17,086 bases of DNA from Saprospiraceae bacterium (GTDB taxonomy: Bacteria; Bacteroidota; Bacteroidia; Chitinophagales; Saprospiraceae). A program made the position numbers and the translations under genes. Below are positions 9,925 to 17,086 of the stretch, one piece after another. The stretch covers positions 1 to 17,086 of the forward strand of contig JADKGD010000028.1 in the NCBI GenBank assembly GCA_016717145.1, given 5' to 3'. Under the pieces are notes generated by a model. That model did not search any database. It was given only the letters and a program-made list of their open reading frames with translations, and was not told the origin of the DNA. Every line of letters starts with the position of its first letter. Within the stretch, counting starts at the first letter, position 1.

Positions 9925-11889
9925 ATGAAACAATCAATAAGGACTTTTTTATCCTGGTCAGTATTTTTAACATTTTTTATGTCAGGTCTGACTGTGGTGG
10001 GACAAACAGATGAAGCCTTTGAGGACATTGTCTGTAAAGAAACAAACGCGCACCGGCATTTATTTAATCCTATGTTGCGTTCAAATCTGCTTACAGCCAA
10101 TTATGACCTGAAGTACTATAGGTTTGAATGGGAAATCGATCCCGCAATCTATGCGATCAAGGGCACCGCAACACCATATTTTAAAGTATTGGAAAACGAT
10201 TTCAAAGAAATTAATTTTGATTTGTCTAATCTCTTAATTATTGACAGTATTATGTGGCATGGACAAAAACTGAGTTTTTCTCAACCTGGGGTCTATCAGC
10301 TAAATATACAATTACCTTCAGTAATAAATAAAGGAAGTCTGGATAGTTTGTCAATTTCTTATCATGGTTCACCTCCTTCAGGAGGATTTGGGTCATTTAT
10401 TCAGGACAATCATAGTGGCGAACCAATACTGTGGACACTTTCTGAACCATTTGGTGCCCAGGATTGGTGGCCTTGTAAAAATGGCCTCGAAGATAAAATT
10501 GATAGTATTGATGTGACGGTAATTACAGATGAGAGATATAGGGCAGCAAGTAATGGAAGCCTTATAAATGAAGTGAACTTGGGGAATCAGAAAAAATCTT
10601 ATCACTGGAGACACAGATATGCTATTGCGTCATATCTTGTTGCCATCGCGGTGACAAATTATGCTGTATATACTGATGATGTGTTGCTGAGTGATGGTAA
10701 AGTGATGCCCATGGTAAATTACGTCTACCCTGAAAATTTAAACGACGCCAAAGTCGGTACAAAAGATAATGTTAGCGTGTTACAATTTTATGATAGTTTG
10801 TTTGTGGACTATCCATTTAAAAAAGAAAAATATGGCCATGCACAATTCGGATGGGGTGGCGGTATGGAACATCAGACGATGAGTTTTGTGATCAATTTTG
10901 GTTGGGGCTTGCTGGCTCATGAATTGGCTCACCAGTGGTTTGGTGATATGGTAACCTGTGGGGCATGGGAAGATATCTGGTTGAATGAAGGATTTGCAAC
11001 CTATCTGGAAGGGCTTACCCAAGAGCGATTTAGGGGTCCAAATGCATGGAAAAACTGGAAATCAGGCAAAATAAACTCCATCACATCTAATGCCGGAGGT
11101 TCTGTGAGGGTGGATGACCCTAGCTCTGTAAATAGAATCTTTAGTGGCAGATTAAGCTACAGCAAAGGATCTTATCTACTTCATATGTTAAGGTGGAAAC
11201 TTGGAGATGACCTCTTTTTCAAAGCCTTGAGGTCATACTTAAACGATCGGAAATATGGTTATGCGGTCACCAGTCAGTTGCAGAGTCACCTTGAGAGTAC
11301 ATCAGGACAAGATCTGGATGAATATTTTAAAGATTGGTATTTTGGACAGGGCTACCCTACATATACCGTTTCCTGGGATCAGGAATCTAACAGAACATTG
11401 ATAAAACTTAACCAGATTTCTTCCCACCCATCCGTTTCGTTTTTTGAAATGCCTGTGCCTGTCAAACTAAAAGGTGAAGGAAAAGAATTGCTGGTAAGAC
11501 TTGATAATGATAATCCTGATCAAATATTTCCGGTCTATCCTGACTTTAAAGTAGAGACTGTAGAATTTGATCCTGACTTATGGCTTGCCGCAATAGGAAC
11601 TGTGATCAAAGAAGATATATTATTGTCTTCCTCTTCAGATAGCAATCCTGAATCCATCAGCATCTATCCTAATCCGGCTACTGACCTTTTCTTCATAAAA
11701 ATGAATGACAATGCATCTGTACCCGTAACCTGGACATTAATAGATACCAATGGGAAAATAGCAAGAAACGGCTATATCACCACTAAAACTGACAAAGTAA
11801 ATATCTCGGGCCTGAGTAGTGGCTTGTACAGGTTTATAGTCTTGCAAAATGGGAAAACTATATATAATAAATCCATCGTTAAGATGTAG
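9925..11889 (+). CDS. Secreted M1 family zinc metallopeptidase (aminopeptidase) with T9SS sorting domain
   Basis: Zinc-dependent peptidase of the aminopeptidase N/LTA4 hydrolase family, about 654 residues. I chose the ATG at 9925 because MKQSIRTFLSWSVFLTFFMS is a good signal peptide; ATG 9919 adds two residues, and the frame is open back to 9790 without a plausible start signal. The N-terminal beta domain has WTLSEPFGAQDWWPCKN. The catalytic domain has GGMEHQT at residues 312-318 (the GAMEN-like exopeptidase motif) and HELAHQWFGDM at 332-342, followed by the third zinc ligand in LNEGFATYLEG (Glu355), giving HExxH-18-E. Tyr412 in RLSYSKGSYLLHML is the likely transition-state tyrosine. A sorting domain follows: SISIYPNPATDLFFIKMND, ending NKSIVKM. 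The enzyme is likely exported by T9SS to degrade peptides outside the cell or at its surface. The frame is intact, unlike most of its neighbours. Confidence 0.93.
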   Translation: MKQSIRTFLSWSVFLTFFMSGLTVVGQTDEAFEDIVCKETNAHRHLFNPMLRSNLLTANYDLKYYRFEWEIDPAIYAIKGTATPYFKVLENDFKEINFDLSNLLIIDSIMWHGQKLSFSQPGVYQLNIQLPSVINKGSLDSLSISYHGSPPSGGFGSFIQDNHSGEPILWTLSEPFGAQDWWPCKNGLEDKIDSIDVTVITDERYRAASNGSLINEVNLGNQKKSYHWRHRYAIASYLVAIAVTNYAVYTDDVLLSDGKVMPMVNYVYPENLNDAKVGTKDNVSVLQFYDSLFVDYPFKKEKYGHAQFGWGGGMEHQTMSFVINFGWGLLAHELAHQWFGDMVTCGAWEDIWLNEGFATYLEGLTQERFRGPNAWKNWKSGKINSITSNAGGSVRVDDPSSVNRIFSGRLSYSKGSYLLHMLRWKLGDDLFFKALRSYLNDRKYGYAVTSQLQSHLESTSGQDLDEYFKDWYFGQGYPTYTVSWDQESNRTLIKLNQISSHPSVSFFEMPVPVKLKGEGKELLVRLDNDNPDQIFPVYPDFKVETVEFDPDLWLAAIGTVIKEDILLSSSSDSNPESISIYPNPATDLFFIKMNDNASVPVTWTLIDTNGKIARNGYITTKTDKVNISGLSSGLYRFIVLQNGKTIYNKSIVKM

Positions 11890-11921
11890 TTTTTATCTTA
11901 ACTATTGGTTGGTATAAAAAT

Positions 11922-11959
11922 AAAAAAGGTAGTAAATGTTGAATTTACTACCTTTTTTT
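11922..11959. terminator. Bidirectional Rho-independent terminator between convergent genes
   Basis: Arms 11922-11937 (AAAAAAGGTAGTAAAT) and 11943-11958 are perfect reverse complements, a 16 bp stem with the 5-base loop GTTGA, followed by a further T. The run of A on one side and T on the other lets it serve both the M1 peptidase (plus) and the TlpA-like gene (minus), which converge here. Confidence 0.85.
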
Positions 11960-12009
11960 GATTAAAATTTATCATATTGAACGATGATAAATGTATAAAA
12001 AGAAGACCG

Positions 12010-12507
12010 TTATTTTTTAAGTGCGGCAATTTTTTCTTCAAGTTTTAGCTCGTCTCCGGGACTATATCCGTTGTGGGCATAAACGATCTCACCTTTTTGA
12101 TCCAACAAAAAAGTCTGTGGTATCGTCTGGAAATTAAGGGCTTGTTGTAATTCCTGCTTACTGTCAGCCAATACAGTAAATTCCCAACCTTTACTCTGAA
12201 TGGTTGCAGGAACTTTTGTCAAACCTCTGGCATCATCGATGGTGATAGCAAGCAGTTGAATATCATATTTTTCTACCCAATCAGCATAAACTTCATTGAT
12301 AGCATCCAACTCCCTTTTACATGGTGTACACCAGGTAGCCCAAAAACTAACTACCGTTATTTTACCCTTTGAGGTATATTCGTTTGTATTGACCGTCTTG
12401 CCGTCTATTGTTTTAATGTTGATAGATGGAAATGGATTATTGGTGTCGGTAAATCCAAAAAACAGCGCCATTACCAGCACTAAAGACAATGATTTTAAAA
12501 CTTTCAT
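12010..12507 (-). CDS. TlpA-like periplasmic thioredoxin-family protein
   Basis: Thiol-disulfide oxidoreductase of the TlpA/ResA/redoxin group, 165 residues. The N-terminus MKVLKSLSLVLVMALFFGFT is a signal peptide, so the protein is exported to the periplasm or membrane. The thioredoxin fold carries SFWATWCTPCKRELDAINEV with the redox pair Cys60 and Cys63, and the cis-proline loop FQTIPQTFLLD (Pro130). It lacks the long N-terminal domain (DUF4369) seen on many Bacteroidota TlpA proteins, so it is a minimal form. It is divergent from the DUF6029-like and Omp28-like genes across a 200-base intergenic region; the three may act together in envelope disulfide handling. The specific partner (cytochrome c maturation or other) cannot be read from the sequence. 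Confidence 0.88.
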   Translation of the reverse strand: MKVLKSLSLVLVMALFFGFTDTNNPFPSINIKTIDGKTVNTNEYTSKGKITVVSFWATWCTPCKRELDAINEVYADWVEKYDIQLLAITIDDARGLTKVPATIQSKGWEFTVLADSKQELQQALNFQTIPQTFLLDQKGEIVYAHNGYSPGDELKLEEKIAALKK

Positions 12508-12631
12508 TTTGATATTTTATAATTTAGACATGCAAAATATTGTAAAGACACAATGATATGAATATTTTGATACAAACTTAACTATACTTTAACCAAATTG
12601 CGTAAAAATGTCAGGTAAAGATGAATTTTAC

Positions 12632-12639
12632 TAATTTTG
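12632..12639 (+). promoter_or_regulatory. Possible -7 promoter box of the DUF6029-like/Omp28 operon
   Basis: TAATTTTG matches TAnnTTTG exactly, about 70 bases before the restored ATG at 12708. No TTG sits at the usual -33 distance; the nearest is at 12598-12600, too far away. On the opposite strand, TAAGTTTG (12573-12580) is a similar box that could serve the divergent TlpA-like gene, also without a well-spaced -33 partner. Confidence 0.3.
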
Positions 12640-12707
12640 TTGATCACTTTTGGTTATTTTTTTACCTTGTGGTTGTATTTTTATTTTTATAACTGAATTT
12701 TTTTTTG

Positions 12708-14353
12708 ATGCGACAAACCTTTCTATATACTGTCCTCTTTTTTTCATACACAGTCAGAATTCAATAGCTCAGGAATCGTCGGATAAAGGTGTTTTTGCAG
12801 GAGCATTTGATACAAATGCAAATGTTTTCCTTCGTGATTCAAGTATAAATGCCATTAACACACCTCAATATGACAGACAGTTTTTTGGTGGTGAATCCTG
12901 GTTAAATCTGAATTATAATAAAGATGGGCTAACTATAGGGGCAAGATTTGATATGTTTAATAATTCAAATTTGCGAAATCCTACTGCTTCATTTAGTGGC
13001 GTAGGCATAGGACGATGGTATGCTACAAAAAAACTAAATCATCTTGAAATCAGTGTAGGATATTTATACGATCAGATAGGGGCGGGTTTGATTTTCAGAG
13101 CATTTGAAACCAGACCATTATTTATTGATAATGCCTTGTACGGTGCACGCGTTAAATATGATTTGGGCAAATCTTGGAATATTATGGGTTTTGTCGGCAA
13201 ACAAAAAAACGCCTTCGAAGTCTTTACCGGGAATATAAAAGGGCTTCGGTTAGAAGGATTTGCCAGTTTTGGAGAAGAACATCCGCTGACACTGGCACCT
13301 GGTTTTGGTTTTGTTGGGAGGACGATATCTGACGAAAATATGGAAGGCGTCGTAAATTCATTGCGTACCTATCTTCCGGAAGATAGATTTGTACCAAACC
13401 ATAATGCGTATTCAGGCACGGTATACAATACACTTTCATATAAAAGTTTATCCTTATATACCGAAGTCGCGCTAAAATCTGAAGACATATACTACAATCC
13501 ATTTGCTCAGAAAAAAGAAATAATAGGCAATACACTGGGCAAACTCGAACAAAAATCAGGTTCAGTTCTGTACGGAAGTCTTTCTTTTGCCAAGGGCAAA
13601 CTTGGTATAACAGCTGAAGCAAAACGTACGCAGCATTTTAATTTCAGGGTCGACCCAAATCTACGATTACTACGTGGACTTGTCAATTATCTGGTTCCTC
13701 TAAATCGCCAGAATACCTATAGACTTACAGCACGGTATAGTCCGGCAGCGCTGGATATTTCAGAAATGGCTTATGGTCTCGATATAAAGTATAAATTTAA
13801 TAAGTCGCTAAGCTTAGGTGTAAATTATTCTGATATTGCTACTTTGGAAGGAGATCGATTATTTAAGGAACTGTACACTGAAATAATCTACAAACATAAA
13901 AGAAAATGGCAACTTACTACAGGGCTGCAATTAGTAACATATAATCAGGAAGTATATGAAATGAAAGCTGAGGTGCCTCTGGTAAAGACTGTCGTACCGT
14001 ACGTTGACTTTTTGTACAAGTTTGCGCCACCAAGGGCCTTACGTACTGAATTTCAATATATGTCTACCAAGCAGGACTTTGGAAGCTGGGTTTTTGGTTT
14101 GACGGAATATAGCATTGCGCCTACATGGATTTTTGAAGCCTCCGGTATATAACATCATACCAAAAGAGTTAATTCCAAAGGTTTGATAGAAAAGATATTT
14201 TATCCGACATTTGGGGTAGTTTTTCTTAAGGACACACAACGTTACAACCTCAGATATGTTAAGCAAGTGGAAGGTATCGTATGTAGCGGTGGAATATGCC
14301 GTCTGGAGCCGGCTTTCAGTGGATTCCGATTTAGTATGAACACAACATTTTAA
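12708..14353 (+). CDS. DUF6029-like outer-membrane-associated protein (frameshifted)
   Basis: With one T added to the T7 run at 12738-12744, the ATG at 12708 encodes MRQTFLYTVLFFFIHSQNSI, a signal peptide that joins the main frame (QESSDKGVFAGAFDTNANVF). The body of about 500 residues is beta-rich with alternating aromatic and polar residues (GIGRWYATKKLNHLEISVGY; RVKYDLGKSWNIMGFVGKQ), consistent with an outer-membrane barrel or beta-sheet protein. Two further shifts near 14145-14175 restore YNIIPKE, then IFYPTFGVVFLKDTQRYNLR and the ending GGICRLEPAFSGFRFSMNTT-F, which is the style of DUF6029 termini as I recall them. The stop at 14351-14353 touches an in-frame ATG of the lipoprotein gene, so the two are translationally coupled or at least one operon. 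Function is unknown; the family name is from memory of its sequence and its neighbourhood. Confidence 0.7.
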
Positions 14354-14377
14354 ATGATCAAAATAAATATTTGTAAC

Positions 14378-15239
14378 ATGAATAAGTTATATTTTTTTGC
14401 AACCCTGCTATGCCTCGTTTTCGTGTTTTCATCCTGTACTGAAGTGCAATTAAAAATATCAGATCCGCCCATTCCGGAGTCTGACAGGGTTGTGCTTATA
14501 GAAGAACTTTCCGGAGCACATTGCACAAATTGTCCTAAAGGTAGTGCTGCTGTTGAAAATATTTTAAATAAATACCCGGGTCGCGTACTGGCGGTTGCCG
14601 TGCATGGTGAGTTTCTTTCTGATCCCATTATAGGCAAAAGCAAATACGATTTTAGAAATCCCAAAGCAAAAGACCTGGAAAATTGGTTTAAACCTTGGTA
14701 TGGTAAACCTGCAGCATCCATTAACAGAGTACCAACCTCTGATGTAACCGAACCTTATGCAAATAGCAATCCCGATTTGGCAGGCAGCAGTAGAAAAAGA
14801 ATTGTCAAAAGATCACCAACTCAACATCATATTAAAATCAGATTATAATGAAGCCAGCAGGGTATTGGAACTTGACATGGCTGCCATTCCCTTTAGTAAA
14901 TTTGGTGGAAATTATAATATCAGCATCTATCTGATCGAATCAAAAATTATCGATGCGCAAACAAACGGAGCTAATATAGACCTGAAAATTATACCCACAA
15001 TCACGTCCTCCGTGACATGATTACAAAATTTGATGGAGATGCATTCGGTACAGATCTGAAAAAGGTGATATTATCAACCGTAACTATGCATATACTCTAC
15101 CGGACAACTCCGGAAGGTTTATGGAATCCAAAAAACATGAAAGTAGTTGTTATGATCAGCCATCAGGGAATGTAAAAGCGTAGTTCAGGCAGCAGGTTCA
15201 CGTGTTGGAATAAAGATCCTATGGATAATCATTAATTAA
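14378..15239 (+). CDS. Omp28-like outer-membrane lipoprotein with thioredoxin-like CxxC (multiple frameshifts)
   Basis: The start at 14378 gives MNKLYFFATLLCLVFVFSSC, a lipoprotein signal with the lipidated Cys20; an in-frame ATG at 14354, directly after the previous stop, only adds eight residues. Next comes LIEELSGAHCTNCPKGSAAV with Cys49 and Cys52, the CxxC of the Omp28-related family, which has a thioredoxin-like fold. An extra T in 14776-14778 breaks the frame; correction gives NPDWQAAVEKELSKD. Further shifts near 14990, 15055 and 15170-15180 are needed to reach HNHVLRDMITKFDGDAFGTD, then NRNYAYTLPD and VVQAAGSRVGIK, with a likely stop at 15237-15239. The 3' end is therefore uncertain. 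It follows the DUF6029-like gene without a gap and probably shares its promoter. It may receive or pass electrons to the TlpA-like protein; that is inference. Confidence 0.75.
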
Positions 15240-15303
15240 GCCAGAGCCAAATTATTAAACGAATTATTATTTATCGTTATTTTAACTGAGTTATTGACAT
15301 TAT

Positions 15304-15338
15304 AAAAAAAGGAACCAAAATTATGATTCCTTTTTTTT
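15304..15338. terminator. Bidirectional Rho-independent terminator
   Basis: AAAAAAAGGAA (15304-15314) and TTCCTTTTTTT (15327-15337) form an 11 bp stem with a 12-base loop, followed by another T. It lies between the convergent Omp28-like gene and rpmA and can serve both. Confidence 0.75.
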
Positions 15339-15411
15339 GTTTGCTAATTTAATCATTTGAACACCATAATCTGAAACATCGATTTTGATTTCATTGATAA
15401 TTAAGTAGAAG

Positions 15412-16065
15412 TTATTCCTCCTCAGATGATGGAGCAGCTACTTTACCGCCATCCATCTGATCTTGCCACTCTTTAAGTTTGTCCCACTCACCTTTTGCAG
15501 CCATATCTGCCTGTGCAGGCCATGTGCCAGGGTTGTGGGAAGAAAATCTTGGACCTGCTTCTGTAAGCACATTTTGTACCTTGTCTACGCTGGCAGCAGC
15601 TAAATCAGCAAAAGTAATAATGCCTGCGGCATGCAATAATTCTGCTATTTTTGGACCAATACCTTCAATTTTTTTAAGGTCATCTGCTTTAGCCGCTTTG
15701 GCAGGTTTTGCAGGTGCAGCCTTTGACTCAGCCACCGGTGAAGCTTTTGGAGCTGCGGCCGGAGCTGGTTTTGCCTTAGGCATTACTGCTATTGTTTCTT
15801 TTACTTCTTCTATTTTAGGTATAATACTTACCCAGCATCTGTCATCTTTACCTTTTTTGAAGGCCACAGTACCAGCAACATTTGCATGGATGGTAAAGTC
15901 TTTGCCAAGATAAACATTATCACCCGGATGAAATCTTGTTCCTCTTTGTCTGACCAAAATATTTCCAGCTTTTGCAAACTGTCCTCCGAAGAGTTTTACG
16001 CCAAGTCGTTTACTATGACTATCACGTCCGTTATCCGAACTACCGACACCTTTTTTATGAGCCAT
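15412..16065 (-). CDS. rpmA: 50S ribosomal protein L27 fused to a C-terminal helix-hairpin-helix domain
   Basis: Residues 1-83 are a complete L27 (MAHKKGVGSSDNGRDSHSKR ... TVAFKKGKDDRCWVSIIP), a large-subunit protein whose N-terminus reaches the peptidyl-transferase centre. L27 is normally about 85 residues; here the frame continues without a break to residue 217. Residues 90-128 form a low-complexity Ala/Pro/Lys linker, residues 129-156 a helix-hairpin-helix motif (DLKKIEGIGPKIAELLHAAG), and residues 157-209 a conserved-looking tail with NPGTWPAQADMAAKGEWDKL. The end is acidic (SSEEE). This C-terminal module is familiar from extended L21 proteins of Bacteroidota, but here it sits on L27 while L21 next door is short. 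rplU lies 43 bases upstream on the same strand, so the pair is a standard rplU-rpmA operon. Confidence 0.93.
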   Translation of the reverse strand: MAHKKGVGSSDNGRDSHSKRLGVKLFGGQFAKAGNILVRQRGTRFHPGDNVYLGKDFTIHANVAGTVAFKKGKDDRCWVSIIPKIEEVKETIAVMPKAKPAPAAAPKASPVAESKAAPAKPAKAAKADDLKKIEGIGPKIAELLHAAGIITFADLAAASVDKVQNVLTEAGPRFSSHNPGTWPAQADMAAKGEWDKLKEWQDQMDGGKVAAPSSEEE

Positions 16066-16108
16066 TTTTCTATTCTTTTAATTTAGGTTAGATAATACCT
16101 GCATAACA

Positions 16109-16419
16109 TTACGCAGTGATCGATTCGATTTTAATTTTAGTAAAACTCTGTCTGTGACCGTTTTTCTTTTGATACCCTTTACGTCGCTTCTTTTTGAAAA
16201 CGACAACTTTGTCACCTTTTTGGTTGCCAATGACAGTGGCTGTTACTTTGGCATTGCTCAATACCGGCGTACCTACTTGGATACTACCATTGTTATCGAC
16301 CATTAAGACACGGTCAAAACTAACGGTGGCACCTGATCCGGCTTCTAACTGGTGGACAAAAGGTTTTGACCTTCTGTCACTTTAAATTGCTGACCAGCTA
16401 TTGTTACGATTGCAATCAT
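16109..16419 (-). CDS. rplU: 50S ribosomal protein L21 (one frameshift)
   Basis: Binds 23S rRNA in the large subunit. The start at 16417-16419 gives MIAIVTIAGQQFKVTEGQN, the typical L21 N-terminus. A one-base loss in the A4 run at 16358-16361 (plus strand) creates a premature stop; adding it back gives LFVHQLEAGSGATVSFDRVL joined to MVDNNGSIQVGTPVL and the basic RNA-binding end KKKRRKGYQKKNGHRQSFTK. The restored length is 103 residues, the classical bacterial size, with no helix-hairpin-helix extension. Since L21 is expected to be needed and single-copy, the break is very probably a sequence error. It is the first gene of the rplU-rpmA operon. Confidence 0.93.
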
Positions 16420-16452
16420 GTGTTAAAAAATTTAGTTAATTAAAAATGAGCA

Positions 16453-16460
16453 CAAAAGTA
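16453..16460 (-). promoter_or_regulatory. -7 promoter box of the rplU-rpmA operon
   Basis: On the minus strand TACTTTTG matches TAnnTTTG exactly, 33 bases before the rplU ATG, which would give a leader of roughly 25-30 bases. The -33 region has CTG rather than TTG (16477-16479) at a short spacing, so only the -7 box is supported. Confidence 0.45.
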
Positions 16461-16591
16461 AGGATAATATTTTTTTCAGACCCGATTATTATTAATTATT
16501 TTATCAAAAACATCCATAATTTTAAATAAAAGCCTATTATTGTTCACTTTTTGTGTTTTTGACGCTTATTTTAATATTAAAGTACTGAAAT

Positions 16592-16992
16592 ATGACTCCG
16601 GCTATCATCGAAAAACCAAAAACAATAATTTCGGCAGACACCTTAAAATCACTGGAAAACTATACATCAACTGAAGGACAGGTCATTGTGCACGGTTATT
16701 GCAAAACAGGTGTTTCAGACATATATTCGGATTTGGCCGACAACACCTGTACGATCAGCATTCGGACCACAGATGTGATCTGCTTTATTTTGAAAAAATC
16801 AGCGGTTTTCCTGCCTGGACTTTGGTGCCCGCTCATACAGAATTTGTATTTACCCTTATCTTTTCGCCGTTACCTAAGTCTTGTATTCTTTTTGATCTCA
16901 AAGAAGTAATTCCTCAATCCAATGGATTTTCTGTACCAAACATCTTAAGAAACTTGTCAGATGTATATTATCTGGATTTTAGTGGTGAGTGA
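16592..16992 (+). CDS. Small conserved-looking protein of unknown function (frameshifted)
   Basis: Not assigned to a named family. The ATG at 16592 gives MTPAIIEKPKTIISADTLKS, without signal peptide or membrane segment, then GQVIVHGYCKTGVSDIY. Around 16730-16760 the frame shifts at least twice; a middle frame reads RIWPTT and the final frame LYDQHSDHRCDLLYFEKISG, then WTLVPAHTEFVFTLIF, LPKSCILFDLKEVIPQSNGF and VPNILRNLSDVYYLDFSGE before TGA at 16990-16992. The restored protein is about 133 residues, cytoplasmic and beta-rich. I recall similar proteins with IRIW...T, a WTLVP block, and LPKSC..FDL.E.IP..GF in many Bacteroidota genomes without an assigned function. It is divergent from rplU, with a 172-base AT-rich gap between them. 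Confidence 0.6.
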
Positions 16993-16993
16993 A

Positions 16994-17086
16994 TAGGCCA
17001 TCGCTTATAAAGTTCATAACGTTACAATTGGTTGCGACGATTTGATCGGGGAGTGCGCAGCAGCCTTGAGCAAATCGTTATATCAT
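16994..17086 (+). other. Right-edge open frame and inverted repeat, unassigned
   Basis: After the stop at 16990-16992 one plus-strand frame is open from 16997 to the edge and reads NVTIGCDDLIGECAAALSKS. It has no ATG in the window; a TTG at 17042 would start it inside this stretch. The same segment holds an 8 bp inverted repeat, ACGATTTG (17037-17044) and CAAATCGT (17071-17078). It may be the start of a gene continuing past the edge, or non-coding. I cannot decide. Confidence 0.2.

Noticed and set aside
11968..11991. Inverted repeat TTTATCAT / ATGATAAA
   Set aside because: Only 8 bp, AT-rich and beside a much stronger terminator; no clear role.
15479..15913. 144-codon plus-strand open frame opposite rpmA
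   Set aside because: Antisense shadow of the Ala/Pro-rich linker and L27 sequence; the minus strand has clear homology.
1..17086. CRISPR array, tRNA/rRNA genes, defence or phage system
   Set aside because: I found no regularly spaced repeats, no recognisable RNA gene and no defence, phage or transposase protein signatures.

Overview
This window comes from a low-GC Bacteroidota genome, most likely Saprospiraceae or a close relative. The evidence is four kinds of signature: type IX secretion (T9SS) C-terminal sorting domains (xxxYPNP...G... type) on three secreted proteins, an OMP_b-brl_3-type TonB-dependent receptor, an Omp28-like lipoprotein next to a DUF6029-like protein, and matches to the Bacteroidota -7 promoter box TAnnTTTG without clear Shine-Dalgarno sites. 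No gene for a T9SS machine component, tRNA, rRNA, CRISPR array or transposase is visible.

Layout. (1) 1-2309 (+) is the 3' part of a secreted parallel beta-helix protein with a helical segment and a sorting domain. Ten bases later, 2320-3842 (+) is a secreted beta-propeller protein, also with a sorting domain. (2) 3843-4225 holds no intact gene. It contains a short remnant that resembles the first protein, interrupted by a ~274 bp inverted-repeat-bounded, hairpin-rich segment that looks like a transposase-less mobile element. (3) On the minus strand, ppdK (pyruvate, phosphate dikinase) lies at 4226-6987, downstream of a TonB-dependent receptor at 7210-9658. (4) On the plus strand, 9925-11889 is a secreted M1 metallopeptidase with a sorting domain. 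(5) A TlpA-like thioredoxin (minus) is divergent from a DUF6029-like protein and an Omp28-like lipoprotein (plus); this looks like an envelope thiol-redox group. (6) On the minus strand is rplU-rpmA, in which L27 carries a C-terminal helix-hairpin-helix extension while L21 is the short classical form. (7) 16592-16992 (+) is a small conserved-looking protein of unknown function, and an unexplained open frame runs off the right end.

Sequence quality is a central caveat. At least seven genes, including the essential-type gene rplU and the well-conserved ppdK, are broken by single-base frameshifts, mostly in homopolymer runs. Reading through each shift restores family-typical protein sequence, so I treat them as probable assembly or sequencing indels rather than true pseudogenes. 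Coordinates for these genes span the whole restored gene.

The genes mostly serve the cell envelope: secreted and surface T9SS cargo, nutrient uptake by the receptor, peptide breakdown by the M1 enzyme, and periplasmic redox. They sit among housekeeping genes (ppdK, rplU, rpmA). The most unusual items are the L27-HhH fusion and the hairpin-rich inverted-repeat element sitting in a decayed paralogue.
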